A stretch of DNA of 64,000 nucleotides, from contig CM062808.1 of assembly GCA_031772625.1 (NCBI GenBank), positions 476,405,655-476,469,654 of the forward strand, written 5' to 3'. Origin of the DNA: Pinus tabuliformis (Eukaryota > Streptophyta > Pinopsida > Pinales > Pinaceae). Both the position numbers and the translations under genes were made by a program. Positions 21,750 to 31,280 of the stretch are shown one piece after another. A model generated the notes under the pieces. The model did not search any database, had not been told where the DNA came from, and saw only the letters and a list, made by a program, of their open reading frames with translations. How positions within the stretch are numbered: position 1 is the stretch's first letter; each line of letters begins with the position of its first letter.

Positions 21750-24398
21750 GTTGTGGCATCAAAGGCTTGGACATATTGGAGAAAAGGGCCTTCGAATACT
21801 TCATGGTAAAGGTATGGTAGAAGGTATGAGTAATAGCTCTCTAGATTTTGATTTCTGTGAAAATTGTGTATATGGGAAGCAGAATCGGGTGAGTTTCCCC
21901 TTTCGTAGTAAGAGGGCGAAACAGATATTAGAGCTTGTGCATAGTGATGTGTTTGGACCTGTGAAGGTTCCATCACTAGGTAAGTCTGTGTACTATGTAT
22001 CATTTATAGATGACTTCTCAAGGAATACATGGATATATTTCCTTAAGAAGAAATCTGAAGTCTTTGACAGGTTTAAAAAATTTAAGGCTCTCGTGGAAAA
22101 TCAGACAGAGAAAAAGATAAAGGTGCTGAGGAAAGATAATGGTGGAGAGTTTTGCAGCAAGAAATTTGAAGAATTCTGTAAGAAGTGTCGTATAGCACGG
22201 CAAAAGACTACACCATATACACCTCAGCAAAATGGATTTGTAGAAAGAATGAACAAGAAGTTGATGGAAAGGGCAAGAAGCATGCTCAGTGGTGCTGGGT
22301 TAGGACAGGAAATCTGGGCAAAGGCAGTGGATACTACATGTTACCTGGTCAACAGTTCACCTTCATCAGCATTGGAGGATAGGACTCCACAAGAGGTATG
22401 GACTGGTAAGAAACCCTCTCTTTCACATCTGAGGGTATTTGGATGTGATGCATATGTACATGTCCCAAAGGAGAAACAAACCAAGATGGATAGTAAATCT
22501 GAAAAGTGCATCTTTATTGGGTATAAGGATGGTTTAAAGGGTTATAAGCTTTGGAACCTAGTAACAATGAAGGTTGTGTACAGCCGAGATGTGGTGTTCA
22601 GAGAGGTGAAAGATGTTATTAAACATGAAGTCCAACCAAAGGAACCTGAGAAGATAGAGTTTGAACTAAAGGAGGAAGAATCAGACTCTATAGCAGAGGA
22701 GGAATCAGAAGATGAAGAGCCACAAACTTCGGTTGTGAGAAGATCAGTTCGAGAAAGAAGGCAGCCAGAAAGGTATAGTCCATCTGCTTTCTGTTCAAAT
22801 TTTGCTTTGTCTGTTACTGATGATGATCCCAGAACTGTGAAGGAAGAAGTGGATTCAGAGGATGGAAAACTCTGGAAAGAGGCCATGGTTGATGAAATGG
22901 CATCTTTGCACAAAAATGAGGCTTGGGATCTGGTTGAGTTGCCGGCTAGAAGGAAACCCATTGGCAGCAAATGGGTGTTCAAAAAGAAGACAAATGCAGA
23001 AGGAAAAGTGGAGAAATACAAAGCTCGGTTGGTAGCAAAAGGTTATTCCCAGGTGCAGGGAATTGATTTTAGTGATATTTTTTCTCCTGTTGCCAAGGTA
23101 ACTTCTATTAGATTACTTTTATCTGTTGCTGCTGCTTTTGATTTTGAGATAGAACAGATGGATGTGAAGACAACATTTCTTCACGGGGATCTGGAAGAGG
23201 AAATCTACATGAAGCAACCTAAAGGCTTTGCGATGAAGGGTAAGAAAGAACTGGTATGCAAATTAAAGAAGTCTCTGTATGGGATAAAACAGTCACCAAG
23301 GATGTGGTATCAGAAATTTGATACATTTATACGGGGACTTGGCTTCACCAGAAGCAAAGAAGATCACTGTGTGTATTTTAAATTAATTGGTGACCATGTT
23401 ATTTATCTTGTCTTGTATGTGGATGATATGTTGCTGGTTGGAAATGACAAAGAAATTATCCAGGATTTGAAGACGCAATTGTCCTCCAAATTCGACATGA
23501 AAGATCTTGGTGCTACAATATTTTGGGCATGAAAATTAGAAGAGATCGGGCAAAGAGGAAGCTCTGGTTAAACCATAGGAAGTATGTCGAGACAATACTG
23601 CAGAGGTTTAATATGCAAGATAGTAAATTGGTGAAGGTTCCTATTCCTGTAGGTGTGAGGTTATCTACTGAACAATGTCCCAAGACACAAGAAGAGGAAG
23701 AGGACATGTCCCGTGTTCCATTTTCAAGTGCAGTCGGTAGCCTGATGTATGCAATGGTATGTACTAGACTAGACATTGCAGATGCAGTGGGAGTATTGAG
23801 CAGGTTTATGTCAAAACCAGGAAAGGAGCATTGGACAGCAGTGAAGCGGGTTTTCAGGTATTTGCGTGGCACTAGTGATTATGGTATGTGCTACCAAGGA
23901 AGACCAAGATTGGACAGAGTGTTGGATATTTGTGGCTTTGTTGATGCAGACTGGGCTGGAGATCTGGATCAGAGAAGATCTACAAGTGGGTATGTGTTTA
24001 ACCTATTTGGAGGTGCAATCAGTTGGATGAGTAAGAAACAATCTGTAATGGCACTATCAACTATAGAGGCAGAATACATGGCAGCCACTCATGCAAGAAA
24101 GGAAGCACTTTGGTTGCAGAGATTGTGTTCAAGTATGGGGTTAGTACAGGAAGCTATAAGGATAGACTGTGACAGCGAAAGTGCAATTTTCTTGGCAAAG
24201 AACCCTGCATATCATTCAAAGACAAAGCACATTGATGTTCAGTATCACTTTGTGAGGGATATGATAGAAGATAAAAAGGTGTTGCTGGTAAAGGTGTTCA
24301 CTTTGAAGAATACTGCAGATGCATTGACAAGATCTGTGAGCTCTGAGAAGTTCTCTTGGTGTAGAGAGACAATGGGCATTTCACGGCTAGGAAAATGA
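21750..24398 (+). pseudogene. pol: Element C integrase, reverse transcriptase and RNase H
   Basis: The region resumes right after B2 with LWHQRLGHIGEKGLRILHGKG (GAG-pre-integrase). The integrase core has VHSDVFGPVKVPS, FIDDFSRNTW, KDNGGEFCS and PQQNGFVERMN. Reverse transcriptase carries RKPIGSKWVFKKKT and LYVDDMLLVGND (about 23410-23448). RNase H shows VDADWAGDLDQRRSTSGYVF and SKTKHIDVQYHFVRD. The order integrase before reverse transcriptase is diagnostic of copia, and residue choice fits Tork/Tnt1. It is well preserved, with about one interruption besides B2. Confidence 0.92.
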
Positions 24399-24430
24399 CT
24401 AAGCTCTCTTGTGGCCCCCTGTGGAAAGAA

Positions 24431-24447
24431 AACAACAAGTGGGAGAA
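24431..24447 (+). other. Element C polypurine tract
   Basis: AACAACAAGTGGGAGAA directly precedes the 3' LTR and is the expected plus-strand priming site. Confidence 0.8.
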
Positions 24448-24874
24448 TGTTGGGTTGTGTTATATTCTTTCCACGTAGTTAACAAGGAGTTTGAAGGGCA
24501 CCCGTAACCCCACTTTATGGGGTCCGGGGCAGCGCCCCAGGAAATTTTGGTTTTGGACCCTATATTAGGTTGGGCGGACCCACCTATGGTTTTGTGCATG
24601 AGTTTCGCACATGTTTTTTGGATGCAATGGTTTTCGGTCCATGGTATTGGACGCGATGGTTTTCGGTCCATGGTATTGGATGCTTCGGCATGTATAAATA
24701 TGTATTGTAACATTGAAAGGAATATAATGAAAAATCAAGCTGGTAGTCACGGTTTTGGGATCCAAGGGAAAATCTCTATGTATATGTGTTTTATGTGTTA
24801 TGATCTCGCATTGTTTATTTTCTATGTTTTAGAATTCGTATGCAGGTAATTTCTGTACAGGGTTAAAACCTACA
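24448..24874 (+). repeat. Element C 3' LTR
   Basis: This uninterrupted 427-base LTR runs from TGTTGGGTTGTG to AAAACCTACA. It shows the complete sequence into which B1 inserted on the other side, including GCTTC and the TATAAATA box at 24693-24700. Confidence 0.95.
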
Positions 24875-25175
24875 TGAATGTTTCTGAATTGTCATCTTTC
24901 ATATATATATATATGTCAGTGATATATTACGATTAGTGTGATAACATTTTAATTATTACTTTGTTTAATTAATTGAACAAAGTAATTATCATATGAATGC
25001 ATATTTTTAGTTATGAGTAAGTCATATTCATGTTTACTTATCAATAAAAACAATCAAGAATCGCACTAAGAGAAAGAATTCCCGGGATAGATTAGTTATC
25101 TTTGTATATTTTTACACTTTAGAATAAAGCACTTATCACTCCCGTTATACATTACCAACCAATCATCCATCAACT
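24875..25175 (+). repeat. Element A left direct repeat, second part
   Basis: The A repeat continues after C and matches 34803-35099 with about nine substitutions and a small AT-repeat length change. It includes the palindrome at 24955-24986. The match ends at CATCAACTCA. No primer-binding site follows; protease-like coding sequence starts at once. Confidence 0.85.
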
Positions 25176-25179
25176 CAAA

Positions 25180-26373
25180 GAATTAAATGCAGTACCTTCT
25201 TCTCCTCTTCCAAATGTTGTACTGTCCAAGGCAGCTAATGGAACAGGTAAGCCACCATCCAATAGAGTAGAAGCTACTGATGTTGTGTTGATCAGAGACA
25301 AATCTAATTCTCATACCCCTCCTTTTCTCTTGACCTATGAAATCTACAATAGAAACTTGCATAATTGCTTGATAGATTCAGGGGCTTCATCGAATATAAT
25401 GCCAGCTTCAGTCTGTTCAAAATTGAATATTGAGCCTCAAAAATCTGCAGTGCATATTGTTCAGTTGGATAGAACTAAGGTCCAAGTATTGGGAGAAATC
25501 AATTCAGTTACCATTAGGTTATCAGCTGATCCAAGAGTAGTTCAAAGAATTGATATATTGATTGCTGACATCCCTGAGTTTTATGGCTTAATTCTAAGCA
25601 GGGATTGGTCTGAAAAACTCCATGGTTACATTTCTACCGATTGGTCTCATATGTGGCTTCCCTACAAAGGGAAGCCAAATCAGATCAAGATCAATCGGGA
25701 GAAGCATATGACTCATACTGTAACAGAATTTGAGCAAGAAAACCAGCCCATAGCATTCAATAATAACATTCTTGGCAACTACTCATCTGAATCATTCTTT
25801 GGTAATTTTAATGCTCAATCATCACCTTTCTCAGTTAATAGTTTCACATCTCAAATAGAAATTTTTTCTCATACAAATACATCAAAGTGTGTTAATATTA
25901 CTGAAGAAATTGTAAATAAAACTGTAGATAAACCTGTATTTTGGTCTTTATATTTTGATGGGTCAAAATCCAATGACAGTGTAGGAGCAGGATGTATTTT
26001 AGTTAGTCCTAAAGGAGAAAAAACTATGTTATCCTGTAGACTAGAATTTGAATGTACAAATAATGCTGCTGAATATGAGGCATTGATCCAAGGACTTTAC
26101 AAAGAAATAGGCTTGAAACTGCAATATCTTAAAGTATTTGGTGACTCTGAAATTGCTATTAAGCAAGTAAGAAATACTATACATTTCCTTTCTGGTCATC
26201 TTAAACATTATCAGTCCTTGGTTCAAGACCTTATATCTCATTTTCTAGCATTTAATATTTCTCCCATTCTTAGATCTCAAAATGCAGTAGCTGATTTACT
26301 AGCCAATGTTGCTTCTAAGCTTCTCCCATCTAAGGATTACAGCCCTGATAGTTTTGTTTTTCAGTTTAATTAA
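25180..26373 (+). pseudogene. pol: Element A protease and archaeal-type RNase H
   Basis: An aspartic protease with CLIDSGASSNIMPASV lies at about 25366-25413 (residues 28-43 counted from the Met at 25285). After a roughly 60-residue variable linker comes an archaeal-type RNase H at about 25930-26330. It shows YFDGSKSN (first Asp), FECTNNAAEYEALIQGL (Glu), FGDSEIAIKQV (Asp) and the closing NAVADLLANVAS. This second RNase H marks Tat elements, where I expect it between the gypsy RNase H and integrase; here it comes before the reverse transcriptase. The frame is open through both domains, but the element as a whole is broken, hence the pseudogene label. Confidence 0.88.
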
Positions 26374-26499
26374 TTTTTAGACCATCGGTTCCCGACAATG
26401 TCACTAATTGGCAGGTATTTAATCATGACAATGACATTTTCAATTTCTTAACTTCTGATAAATCCTATGATGACCAGATTATTGATGAGAGTGAGCATG

Positions 26500-27970
26500 A
26501 TCTTCAAATGAAGTAGAGATTTGAGGAAAATTCTATACCTAAATCAGTAGTCAAGCTTGAGGATCTATATGATATCAAGGATAGGTTTAAACAAGTTACT
26601 AATTCAAAACTTCAAAGTTCTACTTTGAGATTCAAATTAATAAATCTTGGCACTGAGGCCAAACCACAAAATATCAATCTGGGATTAGGACTTACTTCAG
26701 AAGAAAGACTTGCTTTTATAAGACTTTTGAATAGATATAAAAATGTTTTTGCTTGGAATTATGATGACTTAAAAACATATGATACTTCTATCATACAACA
26801 TACAATTCCAATGATATCTGAAGAGAAACCAGTACAGCAAAAATTGAGGAAAATTCATCCGAACCTAGAAAGTCAGATTAAAGTAGAGTTAAACAAACTC
26901 TTGAAGGCTAAGATAATTTTTCCTATTAGACATTCAAAGTGAGTTTCTAACTTAGTGTCTGTTAGGAAGAAGAATGGTGACATTAGAATTTGCATTGATT
27001 TCAGAAATCTTAATAAAGCTAGTCAAAAGGATAACTTCCCACTACCAACAATGGAGCAAACTCTTCATTCAGTAGCTGGTTCTGAATTAATGTCTTTCTT
27101 AGATGGTTTTTCTGGATATAACCAAATATTGGTGCATCCAGATAGCAGACTCAAAACTACTTTCAGAACTAAGTGGGGAACATATGCCTACCAAAAAATG
27201 CCTTTCGGTTTGATTAATGCTGGGGCTACATTCCAGAGAGCAATGGATATAGCATTCAAAGGTTTAATTAATAAGTCAATTGTTGTCTATTTAGATGACA
27301 TTACTGTCTTCTCCAAGAAAAGAGCAAATCATTTACATGATTTGAAACAAATCTTTGAATGCTGTAAAAGGTATGGGATTTCATTGAATCCCAAGAAATC
27401 ATTTTTCGCTCTTGACCAAGGTAAACTCTTGGGGTTTATTGTCTCAAAAGATGGTATTTATATCGATCCAGAAAGGATCAAGGAGATTTCTGATATTCCA
27501 CTTCCACATAATAAAAAATCGATGCAATCATTTTTAGGTCAAATAAATTTTGTAAAAAGGTTTGTTCCAGATTTTTCACAAATTGTTTTACCATTACAGA
27601 CCATGATCAAGAAAAACTCAGTGTTCAAATGGGGGCATAAAGAAAAGGAAGCTTTTGATTCAATCAAACAGGCAATCATAAATTCTCCTGCATTAAACAC
27701 TCCCAATTTTTCCAATCATTTCATTTTATACACTTTGGCATCCGATACTTCCTATGCAGTTGTGTTGACACAAATCAATGATCAAAACATGGAAGCACCC
27801 ATATCGTTTTTCAGTTCAAATCTTCAAGGTGTTGAGCTTAATTACTCCGAAGTAGAAAAGCAAGCCTTCGTTGTGTTCAAATCCATTAAACACTTTAGGC
27901 CCTTCCTCTTAAAGACTCATACAAAAGTAATAGTCCATTTTTCAGCAGTGAGACAATTGCTAGTCTAAAG
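26500..27970 (+). pseudogene. pol: Element A reverse transcriptase and gypsy RNase H
   Basis: The upstream part holds the conserved pre-polymerase stretch (EERLAFIRLLNRYKNVFAWN, PVQQKLRKIHPNLE). The polymerase contains KNGDIRICIDFRNLNKASQKD, FLDGFSGYNQI, YQKMPFGLINAGATFQRAMD and the catalytic VVYLDDITVFSK near 27280-27315. The connecting domain (FLGQINFVKRFVPDFS) and gypsy RNase H (YTLASDTSYAVVLTQ, NYSEVEKQAFVVF) follow. The gene order with integrase last is Ty3/gypsy. A few interruptions are present. Confidence 0.9.
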
Positions 27971-27974
27971 GGAA

Positions 27975-29417
27975 TTGGGAGAGAAGAGGGCAAACTGGGT
28001 TACAGCATTACAAGAATATGATTTGGACATTAAACCAGCGAAGATTGTCAAAGTTCAAGGTTTTTGCAGTTTGTTAGTAGGAGCTTCTAACATTCAGGAA
28101 TATGAAGGTTCAAACAATATTGAGGAGATCAATGAGATAAGTACCATCAATCTTGAATCTCAATATGTAGATTTGATATTTTATTTGAAAAATGGATATG
28201 CTCCTTCTAATCTTTCCTATAAAAATAAATGTGCCATAAGATTGAAAGCTAAAAACTTCGAGATTATTGATGATGTGTTGTTTAGAAGGAATTATGATTC
28301 GGTTTTATTAAGATGCCTTGAAAAAACTGAGGCACAAAAGGTCTTGCAGGAACTACATGATGGTCTAGCAAGAGGACATTTTGGAGGTGATACAACAGCT
28401 CACAAAATTATACATGTTGGTTATTATTGGCCCACGTTGTTTAAGGATTCCCATGAATATGTAAGAAAATGTAGAATGTGTCAGACTGCCAGTGGAAGAC
28501 AAAGGAAGCCAGCCTTTCCTTTGCAACCAGTCAACATCGAACAACCTTTTGAACAATGGGGACTGGATATCATCGGAGAAATTATTCCACATTCATCCAA
28601 ACAGCACAGATATATCCTTACAGCCACGGATTACTTTACAAAGTGGGTAGAAGCAATTCCTTTGAAGGTAGCCAACTCTGAGGCAATTATTGACTTCATA
28701 GATCAGTTCATCATTACTAGGTTTGGCATACCTAATGCTCTCATTTTCGATAATGCATCTTATTTCTCTGGAAATACCATACTTGAATTTGCTATTAAAA
28801 GAGGGTTTAAATTGAAATACTCTGCAAACTACTACCCTCAGGGTAATGGTTTAGCAGAATCGACCAATAAAAATCTTATCAAAATCATTAAGAGAACTGT
28901 TGATCAGAATCAAAAGAATTGGCACAAGTCTTTAGTATTTGCACTATGGGCAGATCGCATAACGCAGAAGGCCTCAATAGGCACTTCTCCATTCAATTTA
29001 GTGTATGGAAAGGAAGTTGTCATACCAGCAAACTTAGCACTCCCATCTCTAGCCTTAGTGCAGTTTATTGAAGAAAATCCCTCATCTTCTATTCAATTGA
29101 GATATAATCAAATCCTTAAATTAGAAGAAGAAAGGGAAAAATCCAGAATTACACATGCAAAGCATCAATAGGTTATTAAATCCTCTTTTGATACAACTTC
29201 CACCAGCCCAAAATTTTTATAGATTGGTGATCTTGTTTTGAAATGGGACAAAGCTCACGAAGACAAAGGTAAACACACTAAATTTCAGAAAATGTGGCTA
29301 GGACCGTTTCAAATCATCGAGAAGATAGGCCCATCAACATTCATATTGCAAGATCTATCAGGAAAGAGAGATTCTCTTCCTGTCAATGGGCTTATCTTGA
29401 AGAAATTCTTTACTTAA
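27975..29417 (+). pseudogene. pol: Element A integrase
   Basis: The zinc-binding HHCC region is HDGLARGHFGGDTTAHKI...CRMCQ near 28350-28485. The catalytic core shows WGLDIIGEI (Asp), IFDNASYFSG (Asp) and NGLAESTNKNLIK (Glu) near 28558-28890. The C-terminal domain (KMWLGPFQIIEKIG, LQDLSGKRDSLPVNG) runs to about 29417, just before GGAGGTAACCCC. It is nearly whole. No chromodomain is seen, as expected for the Tat/Athila branch. Confidence 0.9.
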
Positions 29418-29760
29418 GGAGGTAACCCCTTCTTATTTGTAAATATTCAATTTGCAATTATATTTGTGTGGATTTGCAGTTTTGTTTGTTTGCTAGAAAA
29501 TAAGGTTGTAAATAGCCTTCTATTGGCCTTTACTGTTTTGAAGGTTGCTTAAAGAAAATAGTGTTAATATTTACTTTTGATAGATGGAAGCCTTAAAGGA
29601 AAAGAAGGAAGTTATCTATAAAAAGCAAAGGCCTATCCAAACTTAGCATCTTCAACTCTTACATTGTCATCCATATTCTCTTAAGGAGTAAATCATTCAC
29701 CCCATCCACAAAGATTGTGATTTTTTAGAGTGTAATTCTAAAATATGTTTGATATAAAAG

Positions 29761-29965
29761 ATAAGAGGTCTCTTTACGAGCCTGCTTACCATGATCATAG
29801 GGAACTAATTAAACTGACATTACCAATACTGCATATCAAAACAGGGTAATGGCTTATAATTATAAGACAAGGGGTCTCATCACGAGCTAGCTTGTTCAGT
29901 TCAATTACAACCAGTGAATGGCATTGTCAATAGCTGGCCACCAAACCAGGACAATGGCTTTTTAT
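29761..29965 (+). repeat. Two imperfect tandem units in element A spacer
   Basis: Unit one begins ATAAGAGGTCTCTTTACGAG, unit two ATAAGACAAGGGGTCTCATC; both end in a variant of CAGGGTAATGGCTT. They are about 100 bases long and clearly diverged. Confidence 0.6.
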
Positions 29966-30774
29966 CTTTTAAAATAAAAAATAAAGAAAATATGTGGAAA
30001 CATATCTTTTTGGATTTACTCTTAGAAATTATACTTTGAAATGGATGGGACAATGAATGATTGAATGGTTAAAAGGTAACCCTGTTGAGACTATAAATGT
30101 TTGCTGGCAGCAAAGGCTCTACCTATGACAATAGAGTCATTATATAAGCTAAGTTGGAGAAATCTTCTTGTTTTATCTTTATCAACCAATCAAGGCTTAA
30201 TTGAACTTAGAATGTTTTTATTTTTAAGATGAGAAAGAGATTGCAGAAACATTTTTTATTATATTCAGAGTTCATGATTATCTAGTTGTTCTTAGATTTT
30301 CTCTATACTCAAAGGTTTTCAAATAAAAAAAGTTAGAATATTGCATTACTTTCTCAGAGATAACTGTTTCTTCTAGTGAATTGCCAATTGTTGTGCTATA
30401 CAACAACCCCCCATTTCTTAAAAAAAATTACACAAAAAACTTTAATTAGAAATGGGTCCCTTTTTAATAAACTTAGTAAATTAGTCACTTAGTAAAATCA
30501 CTTGCCTGGCATTAATCATATCACACATGAAAGCCCTTATCAAAAGGCCCGATACAATAGAACTCCTATCTAAAAAAACTTTTGATAAAATGTGAAATAT
30601 CCTTCTGGAAAGTCATCATAAGTAACTCTACGATGCGATAAAGTGATCGAAGATCGCATATCGCAATGATAAAAGGATGCACTCAAAAAAGGTCCTCATT
30701 AAAACCTCTGATCTGATAACGTAATCACAATTGGCAATCGAAGGTATCACACAACACATAGTGAGGATGACTTT

Positions 30775-30980
30775 GAATCTCCCGATTGCGATATTATAAA
30801 TAAAGGCACTCATTTCAAGGAAACCTCGTTAAAAGGTATTGTTTATGAATATAAATTTTAAAAGCAATAAACCAAACTATTCGCTGAACATACCCCGCCT
30901 TATTATATTTTCCTTTATCGCAATCGGAGCTATTAGTCTAAAATGCTAAGCCCAACCCATTGAATCTCCCGATTGCGATT
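30775..30980. repeat. Direct and inverted copies of GAATCTCCCGATTGCGAT
   Basis: Direct copies lie at 30775-30792 and 30962-30979. An inverted relative, ATCGCAATCGGAG, lies at 30917-30929 and could pair with the second copy across about 37 bases. Confidence 0.75.
30795..30804 (+). promoter_or_regulatory. Possible TATA box of element A
   Basis: TATAAATAAA lies just after a GATTGCGAT motif. It is one of two candidates in the spacer and depends on this being U3. Confidence 0.35.
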
Positions 30981-31280
30981 CACAATTTATCGTTGATCGC
31001 TGATCAGGGAAATCTAAAGACATGCTCGAAAGGATCATTAAGCATATGGCTGATGCGACGGGTAATTATGACATTTATTTACTATGATTGGCAGCTATGA
31101 TGGTTATTAATTTCACAGTTAAGGGTGAATCCTTTGAGGATTTCACTCGTGGTGATTCTTAATTACATTTGGTTTATCATATGCGAATTGCCTTAACTAT
31201 TTTCATTTCTGTATTAAGCTTTCAGCAGAAATATTTCTCTGTTACATTTTCCATTGTCTGTGCAGAGCTTCTCTGAGCTT

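Larger units (their letters stand above)
3557..24874 (+). mobile_element. Element C: Ty1/copia retrotransposon, Tork/Tnt1-like
   Basis: C is a complete-length element with two 427-base LTRs (TGTTGGG...CCTACA), an initiator-Met primer site, gag, protease, integrase, reverse transcriptase, RNase H and a purine tract, flanked by TGAAT. Without B1 and B2 it measures about 5 kb, normal for copia. Its LTRs differ at about 27 of 427 positions by my count (6 percent), mostly transitions. It is broken: two Sireviruses split it and a few smaller interruptions exist. Confidence 0.93.
29418..31272 (+). other. Non-coding spacer of element A (probable U3 start of right repeat)
   Basis: About 1.85 kb without a coding signal lies between integrase and the repeat-borne reading frame. 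It contains two imperfect units of about 100 bases (29761-29857 and 29862-29965), several copies of an ATCGCAATCGG motif in both orientations (30640-31010) and TATA-like boxes at 30141-30148 and 30795-30804. If the flanking repeats are LTRs, the LTR begins here; I could not fix the TG start or its purine tract. Confidence 0.5.

Noticed and set aside
22542-23021. Ser-rich minus-strand frame in element C
   Set aside because: It is the antisense of the acidic linker between integrase and reverse transcriptase.
24897-24914. AT microsatellite in the A repeat as a separate feature
   Set aside because: It is a short simple repeat that differs by only a few units between the two A copies and has no further structure.
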